DNA of 64,000 nt, from assembly GCA_044222005.1 (NCBI GenBank), contig JBGANY010000004.1:1-64000 (forward strand), read 5' to 3'. Both the position numbers and the translations under genes were made by a program. Shown piece by piece: positions 27,126 through 35,487 of the stretch (its first letter is position 1; each line of letters opens with the position of its first letter). The DNA is from Methylotenera_A sp044222005 (GTDB lineage: Bacteria; Pseudomonadota; Gammaproteobacteria; Burkholderiales; Methylophilaceae). The notes below the pieces were generated by a model that was given only the letters and a program-made list of their open reading frames with translations, did not search any database and was not told the origin of the DNA.

Positions 27126-27512
27126 GTGGCGCAAGCGAATCTAGCCGGTACAAAAGTTATGGTCATTGACGACAGTAATACGATACGCCGCAGCGCAGAG
27201 ATATTTCTTAAAACAGCAGGTTGTGAAGTGATTCTGGCAGAAGATGGTTTTGATGCGCTGGCCAAAATTGCCGACCTGCATCCGCAAGTGATTTTTGTGG
27301 ATATCATGATGCCGCGCCTGGATGGCTACCAGACCTGTTCGCTCATTAAGCGCAATGCAAAATTCAAATCCACCCCTGTGATTATGTTGTCCAGTAAAGA
27401 TGGCCTGTTCGACCGCGCGCGCGGGCGGATGGCGGGTTCCGATCAATATTTGACCAAACCGTTTACGCAAGACACTTTGATTGATGCGGTAAATACTTAT
27501 ATCAATAAATAA
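27126..27512 (+). CDS. pilG: Twitching-motility response regulator PilG
   Basis: This 128-residue stand-alone receiver is the first gene of the Pil-Chp chemosensory operon that controls type IV pili. VMVIDDSNTIRRS supplies the acidic pocket, VIFVDIMMPRLDGYQ contains the phosphorylated Asp, and MLSSKDG and YLTKPF supply the conserved Thr/Ser and Lys. In Pseudomonas PilG is phosphorylated by ChpA and promotes pilus extension and cAMP signalling; this is family knowledge. The start is GTG 27126, because a good RBS (AGGGGAG, 27112-27118) precedes it; upstream TTG 27099 would place the RBS inside the gene. pilH follows after 18 bp. Confidence 0.93.
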   Translation: MAQANLAGTKVMVIDDSNTIRRSAEIFLKTAGCEVILAEDGFDALAKIADLHPQVIFVDIMMPRLDGYQTCSLIKRNAKFKSTPVIMLSSKDGLFDRARGRMAGSDQYLTKPFTQDTLIDAVNTYINK

Positions 27513-27530
27513 TGTTTTTGGAGAGCCGTA

Positions 27531-27896
27531 ATGGCCATTAATAAAATCTTAATCGTGGATGACTCTGCAACAGACCGGTTTTATCTGACCGAGTTGCTGG
27601 AGGATCTGGGCTTCCAGGTCGTAGCGTTGGAAAGCGGTGAGGCATGCGTGGAAAAAGCCGCAAGCATCATGCCGGACCTCATTATCATGGATATCATCAT
27701 GACCGGGTTAACGGGCTTTCAGGCAACACGCACCCTGACAAAAGACCCGGCGACCACCAAAATCCCAGTGATTTTATGTTCCGGCAAGCTGCAGGTAACC
27801 GATCTTTCCTGGGCAGAAAAGATGGGTGCCAAAGCGTGTGTTCAGAAGCCGATTTCTAAAGATGAGCTGAAAGCAATTATTGATAAACTGGGTTAA
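27531..27896 (+). CDS. pilH: Twitching-motility response regulator PilH
   Basis: This 121-residue CheY-like receiver is the second of the Pil-Chp pair. ILIVDDSATDRFYL forms the acidic pocket, and LIIMDIIMTGLTGFQATR contains the phospho-acceptor Asp. Note that the usual Pro after the Asp-x-x-Met is Thr here (IIMTGLTG), as in many PilH proteins. VILCSGK and CVQKPI supply the switch Ser and Lys. PilH is thought to act as a phosphate sink or retraction regulator. RBS TTGGAGAG precedes the ATG. It lies 18 bp after pilG and 37 bp before pilI. Confidence 0.93.
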   Translation: MAINKILIVDDSATDRFYLTELLEDLGFQVVALESGEACVEKAASIMPDLIIMDIIMTGLTGFQATRTLTKDPATTKIPVILCSGKLQVTDLSWAEKMGAKACVQKPISKDELKAIIDKLG

Positions 27897-27933
27897 GGCT
27901 CAATTTTTGGCACACACTTTTTGAGAACAACTT

Positions 27934-28458
27934 ATGGCAAAAGAATCACAGTTAAGAGAATACCAATCCAGCATTCTAGCCCGGTTGGAGAATGCGAAAA
28001 AAGCAGGGGCAGAAGCGCCAGCGGGCTATCTTGGCGTGGTGATCGGCAGCAAAAACGTCCTGGTAAGCCTGCAGGAGATTTCTGAAACCCTGCCTATTAT
28101 GGATATTCACCGTGTACCTATCGTCAAGCCCTGGTTTTTAGGAGTGGCCAATGTACGTGGCGTGCTGTATGCCATTAATGATTTGGCGCAGTTGCTGGAA
28201 AATACGTTTACTGGAATATCATCTAATGCGCGACTTTTGTTAATGAGCGATGCAGTGACTTCGAATGTAGCGTTTGTGGTCGACAAGATGATAGGCTTGC
28301 GCAAGCTGGATGAAATGAAAATGCGCGATGAAATGGCAGAAGAAACCATATGCTTGAAAGCCCAAACCTACCAGGATGAGGAAAATCGCGTCTGGCATGT
28401 GCTGGATTGTGACAAGCTGGTGAACTCCAAAGAGTTTGCAACACCTTATGCAATATAA
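27934..28458 (+). CDS. pilI: CheW-like adaptor PilI
   Basis: This 174-residue CheW-domain protein couples the PilJ chemoreceptor to the ChpA kinase. The CheW beta-fold is recognisable from YLGVVIGSKNVLVSLQEISE through IVKPWFLGVANVRGVLYAINDLAQLL, containing the conserved N-V-R-G motif. The C-terminal VWHVLDCDKLV completes the second subdomain. Length is normal for PilI. It sits between pilH and pilJ as in other Pil-Chp clusters. Confidence 0.92.
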   Translation: MAKESQLREYQSSILARLENAKKAGAEAPAGYLGVVIGSKNVLVSLQEISETLPIMDIHRVPIVKPWFLGVANVRGVLYAINDLAQLLENTFTGISSNARLLLMSDAVTSNVAFVVDKMIGLRKLDEMKMRDEMAEETICLKAQTYQDEENRVWHVLDCDKLVNSKEFATPYAI

Positions 28459-28482
28459 AAGAGAAATTAAAAGGGATTAAAT

Positions 28483-30234
28483 ATGGCACTTAATATAAAA
28501 AATATTCCAGCTAAAATTAAGCAGGTGTTTGCTGGCAAGGTCAGTAGTGGCAGTTCAAGTGGTGCTACCACTACCCGCCAAATTCTGTTGCCTATCCTAG
28601 GTTTGCTTATTTTCATGGCCTTGGCGTTCTACGCTGTTAACCATGTGCGGGTGAATGGTCCCTTGTATACCCAAATTAAAAACCTGGAAGACTTGCGTAC
28701 TGATGTGTCGCCACCGCCTTTGTATGTAATAGATGCTTATGCCAACGCTAACGACATGTATTTTGCATTGTCATCGGGTGATGCTGACGCTAAATTGATG
28801 GATACATATTTTGAAAATCATGATTTGCATCAGCACGAATTCGAAGATCGAAAGGCATATTGGGAAATATATAATAAAGGCAAAATTTCAGAAGCGCTAA
28901 GAGGTCAATATACTGCAGTCACAAAAGCAGCCGAGAGCTTTTTTTACATATACAATACAAAATTTGTTCCAGCGATTGAATCACATTCATCTGATGCTGC
29001 GCTGGCCGCGCTAGGTGAATTGAAACAAGCATTTGTGGTAAGTCAGCAAGCATCGAAAACGTTGGCATTGGCGCTAAGAAACGAATCCCAGAATCTTGCA
29101 GATAAAAGCAATACGCTTTTGCAATACTTCTTGATAGGTTTGGCATTGCTGGCGGTAGTTATTATCATAGCGATTTACATTTTTGGTAAACGCCAAGCGA
29201 AAACGATCGACAGCGCTCTGATGATGCTGGAAAACGATGGCCAAGCTAACCAGATGGCGGTGTTGAACTTGCTGGATGAAATGGGCGACCTGGCCGATGG
29301 CGACTTAACCGTGCGCGCCGAAGTGAAAGAAAATATTACGGGTGCGATTGCCGACTCCATTAACTACACCATTGATAGCTTGCGTGACCTGGTAACAGAG
29401 ATTAACCGTGCTTCCGAGCAAGTGAATACGGCCACCGGGCAGGCGCAGGTAACGTCCGTTTCGTTGTTATCTGCTGCTGAAAAACAAGCGCAGCAAATTA
29501 CAGAAACTACTGATGCGGTAAGTAATATGACGCGGTCTATCCTTGAGGTGTCTACCAATGCAAGCCAGGCTTCACAGGTGGCGCAGCGCTCGCTGCAAGC
29601 TGCTACGCAGGGTTCGCAGGCGGTGCAGAATACCATCGCCGGCATGAACGATATTCGCGAACAAATTCAGGAAACCTCGAAGCGGATTAAACGACTGGGT
29701 GAAAGCTCGCAGGAAATTGGCGAGATTGTGGAGCTGATCTCGGATATTACCGAACAAACCAACATTCTGGCCTTGAATGCGGCGATTCAGGCAGCGTCTG
29801 CGGGCGAGGCGGGCAGGGGTTTTACCGTGGTTGCGGAAGAAGTGCAGCGTTTAGCGGAACGTTCATCGGAAGCGACCAAGCAGATTGGCGCGATTGTAAA
29901 AACCATTCAGACCGACACTCATAGCGCGGTTGCGGCGATGGAGAAGAGCACCGAGGGCGTGGTGGAGGGAGCGCGACTTTCGGATGCGGCGGGTAAGGCG
30001 CTGACTGAGATTGAAACCGTTTCCAACAGTCTGGCGCGTTTGATTCAATCGATTTCTGCCGCAACCGAGGCACAAACCCAGGTGGCTTCTACCGTGACTA
30101 AAAACATGCAGCAAATTCAGGAAATTACATCGCTAACCACTAAAGGCACAAAACTGACGGCAGAATCGGTAGGACAATTGACCAAGCTGGCGGAAGAGCT
30201 GCGTGATTCGGTTGCAGGCTTTAAACTGGCTTAA
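28483..30234 (+). CDS. pilJ: Methyl-accepting chemotaxis protein PilJ
   Basis: This 583-residue transmembrane receptor senses surface or pilus-associated cues and controls ChpA. TM1 is ILLPILGLLIFMALAFYAV (about residues 30-50), and a periplasmic domain spans about 55-205. TM2 is YFLIGLALLAVVIIIAIYIF (about 213-232), followed by a HAMP-like region. The cytosolic signalling hairpin has ILALNAAIQAASAGEAGRGF and VVAEEVQRLAERS, the conserved tip. It lacks a C-terminal CheR-binding pentapeptide; the end is AGFKLA. Only one of the PilJ sensory repeats seems present, since the sequence is shorter than the approximately 680 residues usual in Pseudomonas. Confidence 0.92.
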   Translation: MALNIKNIPAKIKQVFAGKVSSGSSSGATTTRQILLPILGLLIFMALAFYAVNHVRVNGPLYTQIKNLEDLRTDVSPPPLYVIDAYANANDMYFALSSGDADAKLMDTYFENHDLHQHEFEDRKAYWEIYNKGKISEALRGQYTAVTKAAESFFYIYNTKFVPAIESHSSDAALAALGELKQAFVVSQQASKTLALALRNESQNLADKSNTLLQYFLIGLALLAVVIIIAIYIFGKRQAKTIDSALMMLENDGQANQMAVLNLLDEMGDLADGDLTVRAEVKENITGAIADSINYTIDSLRDLVTEINRASEQVNTATGQAQVTSVSLLSAAEKQAQQITETTDAVSNMTRSILEVSTNASQASQVAQRSLQAATQGSQAVQNTIAGMNDIREQIQETSKRIKRLGESSQEIGEIVELISDITEQTNILALNAAIQAASAGEAGRGFTVVAEEVQRLAERSSEATKQIGAIVKTIQTDTHSAVAAMEKSTEGVVEGARLSDAAGKALTEIETVSNSLARLIQSISAATEAQTQVASTVTKNMQQIQEITSLTTKGTKLTAESVGQLTKLAEELRDSVAGFKLA

Positions 30235-30265
30235 ATTACACCTTAAATTGTTGGGAGTGTATTAG

Positions 30266-33200
30266 GTGGCAGAAAATTTTGATAGCGGCCCGTTAAGCTG
30301 GGTTAAAGACCAGATTAATCAACTGCTTGACTCTGTATTGGAGAATGTCAATACAGTACGCGGCAATGTTCATGACACTTCTCCGATGCGTTTTTCGCAA
30401 ACCAGTCTGTATCAGGCTTCGGGCGCGCTGGATATGGTGGGTTTGGAGGGCTGTAAACGTTTTTGCAGCGAGCTGGAAAAGTTGGCCGGAAAACTAGAGA
30501 AAAAAACTATCAATGCCACGCCGGAAATTATGGAAGCGCTCAGCAAGGCAGTAAAAACGCTGCAGTCCTATTTGCAGGAGCTGCTCAATGGCTCCCCCGA
30601 TATCCCTCTGCGCTTATATCCAGCATTAAGTCCAATTATGGCTGCTCAGGGCGAAACGCTGGAAGAGAGTGAGTTGTTTTTTCCTGACACCACGAGCAGC
30701 GCGCCTAAAGATATTCCAAGCAAACAGTTAACAGAAGCGGAGTACGCGGGTTTTATTGTCGAGCAGCGCATGGTCTATCAAAAATCGCTGCTGAACTGGC
30801 TGCAATCCAGACAGACCGGCGCTTTGGAGGCCATGACTGCGGCGGTAAGCAATGTAAGTCAGGCACAGCAAAAAACCAGCAATAAAACCCTCTGGTGGGC
30901 GGCTAGTGCGTTTACTGAATCCCTGGAGCAAAAAGAAATCGCAGAAAACCAGGGCGCAAAACGATTGTGCAGGAAGCTGGATCAGGAGCTGCGTCTGTTT
31001 GCAGACGGTGTGAGTAAGCCGCATAGCAATCTGCTACGCGATATTTTATATTATGTGGCGATTAGCGATGTTGATAAAGCAAACGTGCGCAAGGTAAAAG
31101 AAGCATTCGAGCTTGATCAGCTGATTGATAAAAAAGCATCTGTAGATTTTGCCGGAACTGGTGTCGACGCTGATGAAACGGCACGGGTGCAGCAACTGAT
31201 CGACGAGCTGGATCAGCTGAGAGAGTTATGGGATGAGGTATCAGGCACCATTGATTTTACCAAAGTGGATGTAAATGGCGGCAATACGCCGGTACCTTTG
31301 GATAATGTATTAATTACCAGGTTTTCAGACGTGCTGGCCGTCAGCTGTGCGATCACGCAAAACTTAAGGCATACGGCGCTGGCTGATGTTTATTCGGCAT
31401 TGCAGCAAGCAAGCAACACGCTGCGGGATGATGCCGGCAAGGTGAACCATGCGGCATTGATCGAGGTGGCCGCAGCGCTGAATTTGATTGAAGACGCGCT
31501 TAAGAATTATCAATATATGGATTCAGACAGGATACATAAATTACTTTCTGAAGTGCAGCGCCTTGAATCAATCTCGTCCGGTGAAGTTTACGGCAAACTT
31601 GAAGCTGACAGGGCAGAAGCGCTGGACCGCGATACGGTCAAGACGGTGGTCGCGCATCTTAAAGAATCGCTGAAAACAGTTGAGCAGGCGCTGGATAGCT
31701 ACTTCCGTCATCCTTCGGAAAAAGCCTCGTTAATGCTTACGCCGCAGCCGCTGAAACAGGTTTTTGCAGTGTTTGATATGCTGGGAATGCCTACGCCAGC
31801 AACCATCGTGAATGCGTGTGGCAGCCTCATTCGGCATTTTCAGCAAGCTGATTATGTGGCAAATCAGGCACATTTTGAACTGGTGGCGGAGAGCCTGAGC
31901 ATGATTGGCCTGTATGCGGATGAATTGCCAAAAACCCGCCCCGAATCTGAGCAGGCGCTTGAAGATGCGTTGCAACGCCTGAATAATACCCTCGCGGAAG
32001 CTGGCCTGGAAAAAACAGATAGCGAGGCACAGATTAAAGCGGCTTCAGCAGCGCCTGCCGATGCGACAGTCATGGAAGCTGTCGAAAGCCTTGCCGCTAA
32101 AGAAGCGGAGCAGGCCGTGGGTCCAGCTATTGCGGATGACGCTGGCGTGGTTGACCGGGCATTTGATTCTGAACTGCTGGATATTTATCTTATAGAGGCC
32201 GAAGAAGTGCTGGCGCATATTGCACAGAATTGTCAGGCTTTGCGCGTGAATGCAACAGACCGTGAGGCTCTGGTTGAGGTGCGGCGCAGTTTTCATACCT
32301 TGAAGGGCAGTGGCCGCACAGTGGGATTAAGTGCGCTTGGTGAGATCGCAGGCAAGGTCGAGTTCTTTCTGAACGGTGTGCTTGATAAAAAATCCACGCT
32401 GAACCCTCAGCAAATCGTTTCGATTGAACAGATTTCAGCCGCATTTGCGGGGTGGACGGCTGATTTGCGTGCAAATGGCCAGGTGAACGTAAACCAGGAG
32501 ACTTGGTTTACCCGTATTGCATCACTCTCGAGCGAAGGCGAAAAAACAGGCGCCAAGCCAGCGAAAAAACCGGACGCACAGGTGCTGATTGGCGGTACAC
32601 GCAAATTGAGCCGCGCGCTGTATGATATTTTTATCAAGGAAAGCATGCAAAACATCACGTTGCTGGAGCAGGAAGCTGCCAAACTAGCAGCAGACAGCAG
32701 CCTGCAGCCTTCCGCCGGGGCGCGCCGCGCCGTTCATACCTTGGCCAGCAATGCCCTCGCTACAGGGTTCAAGCCCATGGGGGAATTGGGCCGCGCGCTG
32801 GAAAACTGGCTGGATGCAGTCAGTGTGACCTGGTCCCCGCAGTATCTGGAGCTTTATACCAATACCGTTAAGTCATTGGCGAATATGTGGCAAAAAATTT
32901 CTGAACTGCGTAACCCGCGTTCAGCCAATGCATTGATTAAGGTGCTTAACCTGGCAGCCCAGCAGACAGCGCAGAATAAAGAGCCTTCCGTCGAGCTTGC
33001 CGAAATTCCACAGCAGGAAGAAGCTGTTGCCATGACTGCTACTGAGATTGTGGAAGCCGCGTTGGTACACGAGGTCGCGGAAGAGACAAATCCTGAGCAG
33101 GTGGCAGATATTGATGTGAAGCTGGTTACCGAAAGCATGCCTTACCAGGCGCCAGGTGCGCATGATGCTACGCCGGTTAACCAGGAACTGCTTACCATGT

Positions 33201-35377
33201 TTATCGAAGAGGCACGTGAAATTCTGCCTGAAATCGGCGCTGAATTGCGTGCATGGCGGACAAGCCCCAAACAGACGGATCACCCGGATGCATTACAGCG
33301 TGCGTTACACACCCTGAAAGGCAGCGCGCGCATGGCAGCTCAGTCAGCCCTTGGCGATGCTGTACATGAACTGGAAGATCACGTGATGCGCTCACTCAAG
33401 CGCAGAAATGAAGCAATTGATTTCGAAGGCATGTTTGTAGAGCTGGATAAAATCGGTGGCCATTTTGAAGCAGCAATGGGTCACATCCCGAGTCAGGCAA
33501 TTGATCAGGTCCAAGAGAAAGTTACAGTACCGGCAGGCCGTACCACTGACAGAAAAGCGCAATTCCTGCGCATGCGGGCGGATACGCTGGACAGGCTCAT
33601 CAACGATGCGGGTGAAATTTCTATTATCCGCTCACGGCTGGACAGGGAGTTGGCAAACTTTAAGCAGTCGTCCAATGATTTAACCGAGAGCGTGACGCGT
33701 TTGCGTACTTATTTGCGCGAGCTGGAAATCGAGGCGGAAACGCAATTGCAATCCCGCATGAATGTGTTGCAGGAAACCCACGAAACTTTTGACCCGCTTG
33801 AATTTGACCGATTTACGCGCCTGCAGGAACTTACCCGGATGATCGCCGAAAGCGTAAATGACGTGGCGACCATCCAACACGGGTTGCTCTCGAATCTGGA
33901 TCAATCCGAAGCGGCTTTACAGCAGCAAAGCCGCATGAACCGCGATTTGCAACAAAGCTTGCTTGGCGTGCGTATGCTGCCATTCAGGCAAATTACAGAG
34001 CGTTTGCAACGTATTGTGCGACAAACTGCGCGCGAGCTTAAAAAATCTGTCGATTTGGAAATTGATGGCGAAGCCACGGAAATCGACCGCAGCGTACTGG
34101 ATAAGCTGGGCGCGCCGCTGGAGCATTTATTGCGCAATGCGGTGGCACATGGTATCGAATCCCCCTCCGAGCGTCTGAAGTCAGGCAAGCCCGAAACAGG
34201 TTCGATCAAACTCAGGGTGCGTCAGGAAAATGATGAAATCAGTATCATTGTGAGCGACGATGGCACTGGCATCAATCTGCAGCGTGTTAGAGAAAGAGCA
34301 ATCAAGAACAATATGCTGGATGCAAATGCTGAGGTGAGTGAGCAAGCATTGATGTCGCTCATCTTTGAACCGGGGTTTTCTACCGCCGAGCGAGTTTCGC
34401 AAATTTCAGGTCGCGGTGTTGGTCTGGACGTCGTGCGTAATGACGTTAGCGGTTTAGGCGGTCGTGTGGATTTGAACAGTGAGTTTGGCAAAGGCACCAC
34501 GTTTAATGTGCATTTACCAGTCACGCTTTCTGTAGCACATGTGTTGGCAGTGCGCTCCGGCCATGAGATTTATGCATTGCCGGTGGCCATGATCGAGCAG
34601 GCACAAAAAATCAAACGGCTGGATTTAATTAATGCCTACCAGGCAGGCGAAATCAAATGGGCAGACAAGCAATATCCGCTGCATTATTTATCCAAGTTGC
34701 TGGATCACCAGGAACATCAGCCGGAAGACCATGCCTACGTTTCAGTGTTGTTGCTGCGTAGTGGTTCATATAATATTGCTTTGCATGTGGATGAGGTGAT
34801 CGGCAATCAGGAGGCGGTGATGAAACCCATTGGCACTCAGCTGGCACGTGTGCCGGGCATTGTGGGGGCGACGGTAGCAGGCGATGGTAGCATCGTGCTG
34901 ATTATCAATCCTGTGCAATTGGCTAACCGTGAAGATCTGGCAGTAGGCAGCGTTGTTGTAAAAACTAGCAAAGCCAAAGCACCGGAAATGGTTGCCAAAC
35001 AGCGTATATTGGTGGTGGATGATTCACTTACCATGCGTAAAGTCTTGGGTCGCTTGCTGGAGCGCGAAGGTTTTGAGGTAATGGTTGCAAAAGATGGTAT
35101 GGATGCGATGCAACTGCTGCAGGAAACCACGCCGGATGCGATTCTAACTGACATCGAAATGCCGCGTATGGATGGCTTTGGTCTGGCGCGCAATATTCGC
35201 GACGATGCGCGTACAGCCAATACGCCGTTGATTATGATCAGCTCGCGTACCGCAGATAAGCATCAAAACCTAGCCAAAGAAATTGGTGTCGATGCCTTCT
35301 TCGGTAAGCCTGTGCAAGATGATGATTTGATTAGTAAAATTAACGAATTGCTGGCGTCAAGGCATACCCTGCATTAA
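30266..35377 (+). CDS. chpA: Chemotaxis-type histidine kinase ChpA (PilL) with multiple Hpt domains and REC
   Basis: This 1703-residue hybrid CheA-like kinase drives the Pil-Chp system. Full Hpt motifs are SFHTLKGSGRT (H677) and LHTLKGSARMA (H1015). VHTLASNALAT (H824) is degenerate after the His. The N-terminal SQTSLYQASGALDMV segment near residue 45 looks like an Hpt domain that lost its His. The ATPase domain has EHLLRNAVAHGIE (N-box, about 1285), DDGTGI and GRGVGLDVV, followed by a CheW-like domain (about 1425-1560). The C-terminal receiver has phospho-acceptor D1629 in LTDIEMPRMDGF. Start GTG 30266 is preceded by RBS GGGAG. A perfect 13-bp-stem terminator follows. Confidence 0.93.
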   Translation: MAENFDSGPLSWVKDQINQLLDSVLENVNTVRGNVHDTSPMRFSQTSLYQASGALDMVGLEGCKRFCSELEKLAGKLEKKTINATPEIMEALSKAVKTLQSYLQELLNGSPDIPLRLYPALSPIMAAQGETLEESELFFPDTTSSAPKDIPSKQLTEAEYAGFIVEQRMVYQKSLLNWLQSRQTGALEAMTAAVSNVSQAQQKTSNKTLWWAASAFTESLEQKEIAENQGAKRLCRKLDQELRLFADGVSKPHSNLLRDILYYVAISDVDKANVRKVKEAFELDQLIDKKASVDFAGTGVDADETARVQQLIDELDQLRELWDEVSGTIDFTKVDVNGGNTPVPLDNVLITRFSDVLAVSCAITQNLRHTALADVYSALQQASNTLRDDAGKVNHAALIEVAAALNLIEDALKNYQYMDSDRIHKLLSEVQRLESISSGEVYGKLEADRAEALDRDTVKTVVAHLKESLKTVEQALDSYFRHPSEKASLMLTPQPLKQVFAVFDMLGMPTPATIVNACGSLIRHFQQADYVANQAHFELVAESLSMIGLYADELPKTRPESEQALEDALQRLNNTLAEAGLEKTDSEAQIKAASAAPADATVMEAVESLAAKEAEQAVGPAIADDAGVVDRAFDSELLDIYLIEAEEVLAHIAQNCQALRVNATDREALVEVRRSFHTLKGSGRTVGLSALGEIAGKVEFFLNGVLDKKSTLNPQQIVSIEQISAAFAGWTADLRANGQVNVNQETWFTRIASLSSEGEKTGAKPAKKPDAQVLIGGTRKLSRALYDIFIKESMQNITLLEQEAAKLAADSSLQPSAGARRAVHTLASNALATGFKPMGELGRALENWLDAVSVTWSPQYLELYTNTVKSLANMWQKISELRNPRSANALIKVLNLAAQQTAQNKEPSVELAEIPQQEEAVAMTATEIVEAALVHEVAEETNPEQVADIDVKLVTESMPYQAPGAHDATPVNQELLTMFIEEAREILPEIGAELRAWRTSPKQTDHPDALQRALHTLKGSARMAAQSALGDAVHELEDHVMRSLKRRNEAIDFEGMFVELDKIGGHFEAAMGHIPSQAIDQVQEKVTVPAGRTTDRKAQFLRMRADTLDRLINDAGEISIIRSRLDRELANFKQSSNDLTESVTRLRTYLRELEIEAETQLQSRMNVLQETHETFDPLEFDRFTRLQELTRMIAESVNDVATIQHGLLSNLDQSEAALQQQSRMNRDLQQSLLGVRMLPFRQITERLQRIVRQTARELKKSVDLEIDGEATEIDRSVLDKLGAPLEHLLRNAVAHGIESPSERLKSGKPETGSIKLRVRQENDEISIIVSDDGTGINLQRVRERAIKNNMLDANAEVSEQALMSLIFEPGFSTAERVSQISGRGVGLDVVRNDVSGLGGRVDLNSEFGKGTTFNVHLPVTLSVAHVLAVRSGHEIYALPVAMIEQAQKIKRLDLINAYQAGEIKWADKQYPLHYLSKLLDHQEHQPEDHAYVSVLLLRSGSYNIALHVDEVIGNQEAVMKPIGTQLARVPGIVGATVAGDGSIVLIINPVQLANREDLAVGSVVVKTSKAKAPEMVAKQRILVVDDSLTMRKVLGRLLEREGFEVMVAKDGMDAMQLLQETTPDAILTDIEMPRMDGFGLARNIRDDARTANTPLIMISSRTADKHQNLAKEIGVDAFFGKPVQDDDLISKINELLASRHTLH

Positions 35378-35400
35378 TTGACGAACCAATAGGCACATTG

Positions 35401-35441
35401 AAAACCGCTAAGACTTATTTAAAAATCTTAGCGGTTTTTTT
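35401..35441 (+). terminator. Intrinsic terminator of pilGHIJ-chpA operon
   Basis: A perfect 13-bp stem AAAACCGCTAAGA / TCTTAGCGGTTTT (35401-35413 and 35426-35438) encloses a 12-nt loop and runs into a T-tract. It lies 24 bp after the chpA stop and separates the operon from dnaE. Confidence 0.92.
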
Positions 35442-35487
35442 GACTGAATAAGACACCATTTTTTTTGCATGCAGGTAAAATAGTGGC

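Noticed and set aside
26863..27144. An open frame of 93 codons between the FIST gene and pilG.
   Set aside because: It has low-complexity AT-driven composition, no RBS, and runs into the pilG RBS; no protein-like pattern.
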